A stretch of DNA of 64,000 nucleotides from CAYNWT01 sp964485095 (GTDB lineage Bacteria > Planctomycetota > Planctomycetia > Planctomycetales > Planctomycetaceae): the NCBI GenBank assembly GCA_964485095.1, contig CAZAIB010000018.1, positions 6,297-70,296 of the forward strand, in the 5' to 3' direction. The notes under the pieces were generated by a model that saw nothing but the letters and a program-made list of their open reading frames with translations, ran no database searches and had not been told where the DNA came from. Each line of letters starts with the position of its first letter. Positions within the stretch are counted from its first letter, which is position 1. A program made the translations under genes and the position numbers. Shown one piece after another: positions 1 to 6,922 of this stretch.

Positions 1-1
1 C

Positions 2-736
2 GGAACGCTACCCAAGCTGTATCACAAACTCCGTCGGCTGGATCGCAAAGCTGCGTCGTTCCGTCGGTCTGTTCGGCGACAGGCACTTTACGAAAAGTTG
101 CATCATTGTGAGGAAGCGATCCGGCATCATGTCGAACGCGAACTCTTCGCCTACATGGAACTCACCGACGAGTGGAAAGATGAACTTCTGTGGGTCGATC
201 AAGTCGACGCCACATCCAACAGCATTGGCATCGCTATTGAATGGGAACACGCCGCCGACAACCCATTGCGTTTGGTCTTCCAGGAACAATCCGGTTGGCT
301 GCTGGCGGGCGTACAGGAGGCTGGTTGGGCCGCCACGCTAACCTCCGAGCGTCGTGATTCGTTCCTTGCAGCACTGTTTGGCTTCTACAAAGTCGGCGCT
401 GTAGACATGTCACGAGAACAGATCCGTCACAGTCTCGCGGACTCTGAACTCGCCTACGACATCTCCGACGTCGGTCTGAAAGTCTGGCCCGGCGAAGGCT
501 TCAAGATGGAGTTCATCTACGACCTCGAACGCAGTCCGCTGCTCACTCCCAAACCCGCCAGCGCCGGTCGCCGTATCGGTCTGCCCGCCATCAAATCCGA
601 TGAGCTCATTCTGTCTGAGTCGCCTCTCCGCTGGCACCGCTGGATCCGGTTCTGGTCAGACGAAGAAGCCGCGCGGGATTCCGAGGATCTGCTTGACGGC
701 CGCGTTCTGGTCACTGAACTCAACGGGTCGCACTAG
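2..736 (+). CDS. hypothetical protein, 5'-truncated by window edge
   Basis: The reading frame is open from base 2 to a TAG at 736, so the true start probably lies outside the window; an internal TTG at 98 has no convincing ribosome binding site. The visible part is about 244 residues, begins with a very basic stretch (KLYHKLRRLDRK) and continues as a mixed alpha/beta, Trp-rich soluble protein with no signal peptide or membrane segment. I do not recognise a family or catalytic motif. It converges on the small membrane gene at 758-1033, with only about 20 bases between the two stops. Confidence 0.6.
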   Translation, partial: GTLPKLYHKLRRLDRKAASFRRSVRRQALYEKLHHCEEAIRHHVERELFAYMELTDEWKDELLWVDQVDATSNSIGIAIEWEHAADNPLRLVFQEQSGWLLAGVQEAGWAATLTSERRDSFLAALFGFYKVGAVDMSREQIRHSLADSELAYDISDVGLKVWPGEGFKMEFIYDLERSPLLTPKPASAGRRIGLPAIKSDELILSESPLRWHRWIRFWSDEEAARDSEDLLDGRVLVTELNGSH

Positions 737-757
737 CAAGTGTCTGAAAATCTGGCG

Positions 758-1033
758 TTATAGGTAGCCAAGCCAGGCAAGCAAACCGAATACCAACGGC
801 AACACAACGCACAACAGCCACACTGGGACACCGAAGTAGTCCGCGCCCTCTTCACCAAGCAGCCAGCGGTCTTCGTGGTAACTGTGCAACCGGAGATAGA
901 CGTCGAAACCGATAGTCCCAACGAAGAAGCCAATGCATCCAAACGCTCGGTACCCGGTGAAGTAGAAGCACAACGCGCCGAGCACAAGACCAATTCCGAC
1001 CGCCACGTAGCAATACAAATGTTGGAAGTCCAC
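758..1033 (-). CDS. small integral membrane protein (91 aa), unknown function
   Basis: A GTG start at 1033 is preceded by AGGA with about 8 bases spacing. The 91-residue product has three hydrophobic stretches (about residues 8-27, 31-45 and 70-90) separated by a short polar loop rich in His, Asp and Glu (LHSYHEDRW), so it should be an inner-membrane protein. It lies 36 bases downstream of the glycosyltransferase gene on the same strand and is probably co-transcribed with it. No family is recognised. An overlapping 100-residue frame in the same place is Cys/Ser/Thr-rich and non-hydrophobic and looks like a shadow. Confidence 0.6.
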   Translation of the reverse strand: MDFQHLYCYVAVGIGLVLGALCFYFTGYRAFGCIGFFVGTIGFDVYLRLHSYHEDRWLLGEEGADYFGVPVWLLCVVLPLVFGLLAWLGYL

Positions 1034-1069
1034 AACTACGTTCCTGACTTGGGCACGGACTTTAGCGGA

Positions 1070-2233
1070 TCAGCGCCGCCGGTTGGCTAACACGCCTTCA
1101 TAAACCTCACGCACTTGTTCCGTCATCGTTTCATGCCGAAATAGGTTTGTAAACCGTTCGCGGCCAGTCATACCCAACTGCCGGCGTTTGCCTGGATCGT
1201 CGGCCAGTTCCGCAATCGCTTTCACCAACCCGTCGGTATCGCGCGGTTCGATTAGATAACCCGTCTCTTCTGGAATCACAACATCTTTCGCGCCGTCGAT
1301 GTCAAAGCTGACGACTGGCTTGCCGGAAATCAGCCCCTGAGGCAACACGCGCGCGAGCCCTTCCCACATGCTGGTATGAACCACAATATCCATTGCGTTG
1401 ATGAGTTCCGGAATTCGCGCGGGCGGAACCAGACCGGTCAGCACAAAGCGATCGCGAATGCCCAGCTGTTCCAGTTGCTGTTCGTATTGCTGTCGCAGAA
1501 TTCCGTCGCCGACCAGCAGGAACCGAACATCGGGATGCGCTTCCAAAATTCGCGGCGCAGCTTCGATGAGATACTCGTGACCTTTAAGCGGGAATAACCT
1601 GGCGATTTTCCCTGCCACGATGTGATGCGGATCCAGGCCGAGTTCTTTCCGAACATCCGCAGGTGCTTTTGGTGGACTTAGAAACGGTTCAACATCCATA
1701 CCACTAAAGATCGTGGTGAACTTCTCCCGCTTTGCGACTCCGGCTGCAACATACTGATCTGTCATCGCGCCGCTGACAGATATGAAATGATCGCACCACC
1801 TTGCGGCCACGCGTTCGGCCATCTTGTAAGCCGAATGCAGAATCGGATTCTGCCCGAAATGAAATGCGGCTCCATGGATCGTGTGCACAGCCGGGATGCC
1901 CAACTTCGCCGCCGCTCGACGGCCCAGGACACCGGCTTTGGAACTGTGCGTGTGCACGATCTCAGGCTTAAACGCTTTCAGCTCACGAATAATCGCGCGA
2001 TAACTGCTCCAGTCGCGCCACGGGTGCAGATTGCGTTCGAACTGCGGAATGATCCGCAGGTCCAACCCCCGATCAATCGCACGTTGTTCGAGAGAACCTT
2101 CGGGGCCGACTCCTGGCCCGGTAATCAGTGTGACTTCATCGCCATGGATGTGATGTTGGTCATCAACGTTGAATAACGTGTTCTGCTGCGCGCCGCCGAT
2201 GATGAGCCGCGTGATGATGTGGGCCGTTCTCAT
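1070..2233 (-). CDS. GT4-family glycosyltransferase
   Basis: The product (387 aa) has the two-domain GT-B layout: an N-terminal acceptor domain beginning with an IGGAQQNT motif after the first strand, and a C-terminal nucleotide-sugar domain with the GT1-type features KIARLFPLKGHEYLI, FLLVGDG and the acidic/Gly loop TSMWEGLARVLPQGL. GT4 enzymes are retaining transferases that usually build exopolysaccharide, LPS or glycolipids; the sugar cannot be read from the sequence. The ATG at 2233 overlaps the truA stop as ATGA, and the protein begins directly with the first beta strand (RTAHIITRL). A longer frame upstream lies inside truA and is not needed. Translation is probably coupled to truA. Confidence 0.88.
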   Translation of the reverse strand: MRTAHIITRLIIGGAQQNTLFNVDDQHHIHGDEVTLITGPGVGPEGSLEQRAIDRGLDLRIIPQFERNLHPWRDWSSYRAIIRELKAFKPEIVHTHSSKAGVLGRRAAAKLGIPAVHTIHGAAFHFGQNPILHSAYKMAERVAARWCDHFISVSGAMTDQYVAAGVAKREKFTTIFSGMDVEPFLSPPKAPADVRKELGLDPHHIVAGKIARLFPLKGHEYLIEAAPRILEAHPDVRFLLVGDGILRQQYEQQLEQLGIRDRFVLTGLVPPARIPELINAMDIVVHTSMWEGLARVLPQGLISGKPVVSFDIDGAKDVVIPEETGYLIEPRDTDGLVKAIAELADDPGKRRQLGMTGRERFTNLFRHETMTEQVREVYEGVLANRRR

Positions 2234-3066
2234 GGTTGGTCTCGGTAGTCCACATTCACAAGGTACAACGCGTTGGCCGGCGCGGTGTGACCGGCCTGCG
2301 ATCGATCCATTCCGTCGATGACTTCTTTCATCCGGTCCGGTTCCCACTGCCCCAATCCGACTCGCAATAACGAACCGGCAATCGCGCGGACCATGTTGTA
2401 CAGGAACCCATCTGCTTCAACTTCCAGCGAAACAAAGTCGTCATCAAAAGCGACCGCGGCCGTCGGGCCAAAGTCAGAAAGTTGAACCTGACTATGCTCC
2501 ACCGCCGCCGGCATCCAGCAGGGCCATCGTCCGGTTCTGTTAATTGATACGTCCAGGATCGTGCGGACGCTGGTTGCCTTGTTCGGAAAGTGGGATTCGA
2601 AACAGCGGAAGTCGTGCTTGCCCAGTAAGTGCTCCGCGGCCTGCTGCATTGCGTCCACATCCAAACGACGGCCGACGTCATGCACATAGCGGCGCAAGAA
2701 TGGCAACAGTACGGTTCCATCATGGAACACATAGCGGTACCGCTTCTTGATCGCCCAGTAGGTTGCGTGAAACTGTTCGTGAGCCTCGCGCGCATCAACG
2801 ACAACGATGTCGTCGGGGAGGAACGCCTGCAGGCCGGTCCGGAACTTTCGTATTTCGATAGTCGAATCGATTTGGAACGCGGCCACCTGACCCAAAGCGT
2901 GCACACCGGAATCGGTTCGACCGGCCACCGTCACGCTAAGCCGTTGATGCGTGAGCTTCTCAATCGCATCCTCAAGCGCGGCCTGCACGGTGGGTCCATT
3001 TGGTTGAACCTGCCAACCGCAATAGTCGGTGCCATCGTAGGCCAGTGTGACTCGAATACATCGCAT
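2230..3066 (-). CDS. truA: tRNA pseudouridine(38-40) synthase TruA
   Basis: The 278-residue product starts RVTLAYDGTDYCGWQ, the conserved opening of TruA, and carries the catalytic-Asp motif GRTDSGVHALGQ near residue 50 and the C-terminal motif FLYNMVRAIAGSLL. TruA isomerises uridines 38-40 in the anticodon stem of many tRNAs. The ATG at 3066 is chosen because the conserved fold starts two residues later; a longer frame to 3132 adds an unrelated tail. Between the motifs there is a slightly long insertion (about residues 170-195, with GRWPCWMPAA), so it is a little longer than the E. coli enzyme. It is the first gene of a truA-glycosyltransferase-membrane protein unit. Confidence 0.95.
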   Translation of the reverse strand: MRCIRVTLAYDGTDYCGWQVQPNGPTVQAALEDAIEKLTHQRLSVTVAGRTDSGVHALGQVAAFQIDSTIEIRKFRTGLQAFLPDDIVVVDAREAHEQFHATYWAIKKRYRYVFHDGTVLLPFLRRYVHDVGRRLDVDAMQQAAEHLLGKHDFRCFESHFPNKATSVRTILDVSINRTGRWPCWMPAAVEHSQVQLSDFGPTAAVAFDDDFVSLEVEADGFLYNMVRAIAGSLLRVGLGQWEPDRMKEVIDGMDRSQAGHTAPANALYLVNVDYRDQP

Positions 3067-3174
3067 GCCGGATGTTACCGCACCGGGCGTGAGACAAAAC
3101 CCTGTCCGAAGATTGATCGAACTTGATCGCACCGTTACGGTTGCGGACTTCTTAGGTTCTTTCAGGAATGCACT

Positions 3175-3381
3175 ATGTCAGACGTCACAATCAAACTTCG
3201 CGAAGACGGCCCGCTGTTGGTCACCGGCCCGGTTACCGTCGAGGATCACGAAGGCAATAAGTTCGATCTTCAGGGCAAAGAGACCATCGCTTTGTGCCGC
3301 TGCGGCGCGACGAAGAACCGCCCTTTCTGCGACGGAGCCCACAAGGAAGCCGGTTACAAAGCCTGCGACAAAGCACAGTAG
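3175..3381 (+). CDS. CDGSH-type iron-sulfur domain protein
   Basis: This 68-residue protein carries the CDGSH-type cluster motif: CRC, nine residues, then CDGAH (around residues 41-56), giving the three Cys and one His that bind a [2Fe-2S] cluster in mitoNEET-like proteins. The usual Ser of CDGSH is Ala here, a common variant. The N-terminal half is a short beta-rich segment typical of bacterial single-domain members. It has no membrane anchor, so it should be cytoplasmic. The ATG at 3175 has an AGGA about 9 bases upstream. It is divergent from truA and convergent with the hexomutase-like gene, so probably monocistronic. The role of these proteins in bacteria is unclear; electron transfer or cluster transfer are usual proposals. 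Confidence 0.9.
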   Translation: MSDVTIKLREDGPLLVTGPVTVEDHEGNKFDLQGKETIALCRCGATKNRPFCDGAHKEAGYKACDKAQ

Positions 3382-3389
3382 TTACCAGT

Positions 3390-3599
3390 CTGCCACCTCT
3401 CCCGCTTGCGGGAGAGGTCGCGGTCTCAGCCGCGGGAGAGGGCGAGCACAGAACTTCGGCCTTCGAAATTCCTTGTTCGACATTCGACATTCAGAGACGC
3501 GGATGGTTTTTGCGGTAAGTTCGCGTAGCTTGAGGGGGACATGCTCGCCCTCTCCCGGGCTTAGAGCCCGACCTCTCCCGCAAGCGGGAGAGGTGGCAG
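3390..3599. repeat. long inverted repeat between convergent genes, with half a second repeat family in its loop
   Basis: The left arm (3390-3449) and right arm (3541-3599) are near-perfect reverse complements with a few mismatches and one indel. Each arm contains its own perfect hairpin, ACCTCTCCCGC facing GCGGGAGAGGT with a 2-base loop. The loop region holds ATTCCTTGTTCGACATTCGA (3468-3487), which resembles the arms of the repeat at 19369-19470. The element sits between the convergent CDGSH and hexomutase-like genes and could act as a bidirectional terminator, but it has no T-tract and looks more like a dispersed intergenic repeat. Confidence 0.8.
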
Positions 3600-3618
3600 G
3601 GGTGGGGCGGCGTTGGGC

Positions 3619-4875
3619 TTATTGGTTGGTGGGTCGGTAGTGATCGGCGACGATGTCGGCCAGGCTTAGGCCTTGTTGGCTTAACCGAGTCAATAAGTGG
3701 GCCAGAGTTAGAACCGCGTCGCAGGCGATGGATTGTTTGGGGAACGCGTAGATACTTCGGTCGCACAAAATGTGCGGGCCTGAGGTTCGGCGGGCGGTCT
3801 TTAGCATGGGCCAGAGTCCTTCGACGTCTTCCAGGAAGAACTGCACATCGCCGTCCAGTATCGACGCGATTTCTTTTGGGAACGCGGGGTCGCCGAAGTT
3901 GTCGATTAACACGCAGTGCCGCATGTCTTCGTCGATGACGAATCCGACGTCGGCTTTCTGTTCAAGAACAGCCTGCCCGACGGCGATCGTGTCAGCGTCG
4001 TCCGGATCGCTGAGATTGCGGGGACGTTTGGGGAGCTTCACAATCTGAAGCCGGTCGCCGAGTGGTTCGAACACAGCTTCGACAAGATCGCGGGCGACCT
4101 GGTCTTCCACACCAACACAAACCGTTAGCGGCCTGCGCAGTCGGACATACCGGCCAAGTCGTAACGCGTAGTCACTCGCAATTGGTTTGAAGGTATGCTG
4201 ACCCGACCAGCGGACGGGTCGAGCGTGCTGGATTGGTGTGTCTCCGGCGCGCGGAACCTGGAGATGTTCGATATCAGCCGGGAGTGCTGTTGCGTCGAAG
4301 AAGTCCAGGCCGGTCCACGCGGGTGAGTGGCCGGAACCAGACACAAACACGCCGCTGGTTGCTGAGTGGAACCGGATTGCGTACTGCAGTGCGGGGCCAG
4401 TTGTGAGACCCAGATCGATGACGGCGCAGCCCATCAAACGCAGGCGGTCCTGGACTCCGGTCACGATGTCGGGCGAGGATGTTCGTTGGTCGTAGCCAAT
4501 CACAACGACCGGCGCGGTCCATGCGTCGACTTTTTCGCGACGATGAGTTCGCACGGCGCGCTGGGTGTCGTTCCATAGGTTCGCAGCGAACTGGCCGACG
4601 ATGTCGCCGGCGACACGACGATCGATTTGGTTCAGGTAGACACCACGAATGCGTCCGAGCGATCGCTGCATCTCTGCAAGCTGTCGCGCCTGTTTCTGTT
4701 TTAGTCTCTCGACGACCGGCATCTCAGCCGCGCCGGTTTCGCAGTTTAGCGGGCAGGCCTGGCACGCCGGATAACACTGTGCGAGTCGCCCCAGATGGAC
4801 GGCGTGGGAGATCGGTATCGTCTCGCCAGGGCAGACGTACAGCTTCTGATTTGCGTCTGCGAGTTCGAGGTGCAT
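3619..4875 (-). CDS. phosphohexomutase-like protein with N-terminal Cys cluster, probably catalytically altered
   Basis: The 418-residue product resembles alpha-D-phosphohexomutases (PGM/PMM) from about residue 110: VVIGYDQRTSS matches the first domain, SGSGHSPAWTGLDFF sits where TASHNPxxYNGxKxF is expected, and IDEDMRHCVLID where the metal loop DGDxDR is expected. The phosphoserine aligns with Gly and the third metal-loop Asp is displaced by Arg, so ordinary mutase chemistry is unlikely. Ahead of it is an extra N-terminal segment with a CYPACQACPLNC cluster (C-x3-C-x2-C-x3-C, near residues 34-45), which could bind zinc or an iron-sulfur cluster. The ATG at 4875 has AGGGA upstream. It is divergent from holA across 211 bases and probably monocistronic. 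Confidence 0.75.
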   Translation of the reverse strand: MHLELADANQKLYVCPGETIPISHAVHLGRLAQCYPACQACPLNCETGAAEMPVVERLKQKQARQLAEMQRSLGRIRGVYLNQIDRRVAGDIVGQFAANLWNDTQRAVRTHRREKVDAWTAPVVVIGYDQRTSSPDIVTGVQDRLRLMGCAVIDLGLTTGPALQYAIRFHSATSGVFVSGSGHSPAWTGLDFFDATALPADIEHLQVPRAGDTPIQHARPVRWSGQHTFKPIASDYALRLGRYVRLRRPLTVCVGVEDQVARDLVEAVFEPLGDRLQIVKLPKRPRNLSDPDDADTIAVGQAVLEQKADVGFVIDEDMRHCVLIDNFGDPAFPKEIASILDGDVQFFLEDVEGLWPMLKTARRTSGPHILCDRSIYAFPKQSIACDAVLTLAHLLTRLSQQGLSLADIVADHYRPTNQ

Positions 4876-5086
4876 GACCGTCCCTGGTCAGAATTGAGTC
4901 GAACCGAACGCAGCAACTTGTCGGCGTTCGGGAGTTCAGGAAGCGTAAGCCAGACGCAAAATGAAGGTCAATACCCACAAAACGGGCCGATCGCCGCCTG
5001 TCGCCTTCTCTAACGACCGCCGTGGGTGAAAATCGCGGTTCTTCTTGCTGTAATCCGTCTCTCAGACTCCCGTTGACTGAATCCAA

Positions 5087-6097
5087 ATGCACGCCACTGA
5101 CTTCCTGAAAGAACCTGACAAGCACGCTCACGTCGGCGTGGCTGTTTTGTTTGGTTCAGAAACGCACCTGCGATCGCGGGCCAGAAAAAGCCTCGCGGCG
5201 GTTCTGTGCGGCGATGCGGGCGAAGATTCGGATCTTGGGTTGTCCGTCTTCAACGGAAAAGATGCCGACTACAAATCGGTCAGCGACGAGCTGCTGACCG
5301 TCTCCATGTTTGGCGATCACCGCGTCGTGGTCATTGAAGACGCCGACGACTTCGTCTCAAAGAACCGGCCCCAGTTGGAAAAGTATGTTGAGAAGCCCGC
5401 GCGGAAAGCGACTTTGATTTTGGATGTGAAGTCGTGGCCGAAAAACACCAAGCTGGCGAAGAAAGTGGTGTCGACGAAGGGGCTGACCATCGAATGTACT
5501 GAACTCACCGGAGCCGTTCTGCTGCGGTGGATTACAGAACTCGCAGAGACCGAATACGAAAAGAAGATTTCGAAAGACGCCGCCGCAGCGATGGTCCAAC
5601 TTGCTGGTTCCAGCCTTGGGTTGCTGGGGCAGGAAGTCGAAAAGCTGGCCAACTACGTCGGTGACCGCGACCGAATTACTCCGGAAGATGTCCGCACGCT
5701 TGTCGGCGGCTGGAAAGCCGAAACGACGTGGGTCATGTTGAACGCGGCCCGTGACGGTAAGGTCAACGAAGCGCTTGAATGTCTGGACCAACTGCTGGGT
5801 GCGGGTGAAGCTCCACAGCGCATTCTGGGCGGGCTGAACCACACGTTCCGCAAAATCGCGCAGGCGACAGAATCGTCCCGCGGAGGCAAACCTCTTAGCG
5901 CGGCGGTTAAAGATGCGGGTGTATTTTACAAAGAGACCCGAGCGGTCGAACTTTACATGCGAAGAATTGGCCGACCGCGCGCGGAACTCATTCTGCATCG
6001 CCTGGCTAAGGCAGATCGCAACATGAAGGGCGGCAGTCGCATGCCGCCGCGGTTCCAATTGGAACAACTACTAATCTCTCTTGCGGGCGTGAAGTGA
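5087..6097 (+). CDS. holA: DNA polymerase III subunit delta
   Basis: The 336-residue protein matches HolA: an N-terminal AAA+-like region (VAVLFGSETHLRSRA, then VVVIEDADDFV and LILDVKSWPKNTKLAK), a middle helical part (AGSSLGLLGQEVEKLANYV, a delta-family hallmark) and a C-terminal collar domain ending RMPPRFQLEQLLISLA. Delta opens the sliding-clamp ring as part of the clamp loader. The family lacks a working Walker A, and none is seen here. The stop overlaps the start of the following nitroreductase-fold gene (TGATG), so the two are translationally coupled. Start at ATG 5087; no strong Shine-Dalgarno is visible. Confidence 0.92.
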   Translation: MHATDFLKEPDKHAHVGVAVLFGSETHLRSRARKSLAAVLCGDAGEDSDLGLSVFNGKDADYKSVSDELLTVSMFGDHRVVVIEDADDFVSKNRPQLEKYVEKPARKATLILDVKSWPKNTKLAKKVVSTKGLTIECTELTGAVLLRWITELAETEYEKKISKDAAAAMVQLAGSSLGLLGQEVEKLANYVGDRDRITPEDVRTLVGGWKAETTWVMLNAARDGKVNEALECLDQLLGAGEAPQRILGGLNHTFRKIAQATESSRGGKPLSAAVKDAGVFYKETRAVELYMRRIGRPRAELILHRLAKADRNMKGGSRMPPRFQLEQLLISLAGVK

Positions 6098-6774
6098 TGA
6101 GCGAACAAGAACCACCATTTCGTCCGTACTCAGAATTCGTTGAGTACCCACCAGCTGAAATGACTCAGCGTGCGGCGGAATTCCACGAGACGCTTTCACG
6201 ACGGCGCACGATTCGGGAATTCTCCGATCGGCCGGTTCCGCGCGAACTGATCGAACAGTGCATCGCGTCCGCGCGGTTGGCGCCGAGTGGTGCGAACCAG
6301 CAACCGTGGCACTTTGCGTGTGTGGGTGATGCAGAAACGAAAAAGCAAATCCGGTTGGCTGCTGAAGAAGAGGAACGCGAGTTCTACCAGCGCCGCGCGT
6401 CGGACGAATGGTTGGAGGCGCTGCACCCGTTCGGGACAGACGACCACAAACCATTCCTCGAAACCGCGCCGTGGCTGATCGCGATTTTTGGTGAGACGTA
6501 CGGACTTAACGAAGACGGCTCGCAGGCGAAGCACTACTACGTGCAGGAGTCTGTCGGTATCGCCACAGGTTTCCTAATCGCCGCGCTCACAAACGCGGGC
6601 CTTGGAACGCTGACTCACACGCCCAGCCCAATGAAGTTTCTAAGCCAGATTCTTGGCCGCCCCACCAACGAACGCGCCTACATTTTGCTGGTCGTTGGCT
6701 ACCCGGGCAGCGATGTGAACGTGCCGGATATATCAAAAAAATCGGTCAACGATGTGAGTAGCTGGCACGTGTAG
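6097..6774 (+). CDS. iodotyrosine deiodinase-like nitroreductase-fold flavoprotein
   Basis: The 225-residue product is a nitroreductase-superfamily FMN protein. RRRTIREFSDRPVP and APSGANQQPWHF form the FMN site, and ESVGIATGFLIAAL, LTHTPSPMKFL and NERAYILLVVGYP complete the fold. The segment EEEEREFY...EWLEALHPFGTDDHKPFL carries the Glu, Tyr and Lys that in iodotyrosine deiodinases form the active-site lid over the halotyrosine, so this resembles the IYD branch rather than a generic nitroreductase. Known bacterial IYD homologues can reductively dehalogenate halotyrosines. The ATG at 6097 overlaps the holA TGA; a GTG one codon earlier is possible. The substrate in this organism is inference. 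Confidence 0.82.
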   Translation: MSEQEPPFRPYSEFVEYPPAEMTQRAAEFHETLSRRRTIREFSDRPVPRELIEQCIASARLAPSGANQQPWHFACVGDAETKKQIRLAAEEEEREFYQRRASDEWLEALHPFGTDDHKPFLETAPWLIAIFGETYGLNEDGSQAKHYYVQESVGIATGFLIAALTNAGLGTLTHTPSPMKFLSQILGRPTNERAYILLVVGYPGSDVNVPDISKKSVNDVSSWHV

Positions 6775-6922
6775 AGCTTCGTGCAAACGGAGGACATGAG
6801 AAATCGTTCCAACATGAACATCTACCCAGCCTGACTGCTGTTCCCGCCGAAGAAGTGTCGCAATTCGCTGGAATCGTCGTTAGTCTGGGATTCTGATAAT
6901 TGATGTGCTCGGAGGGTTTGCT

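Noticed and set aside
733..1035. 100-aa minus-strand frame overlapping the 758-1033 gene
   Set aside because: It is Cys/Ser/Thr-rich without hydrophobic periodicity; the 91-aa frame has a ribosome binding site and three membrane helices.
6905..6922. GTG 6905 as the start of the DUF1549/DUF1553 gene
   Set aside because: It lies upstream of the GGAGGG ribosome binding site that fits TTG 6923.
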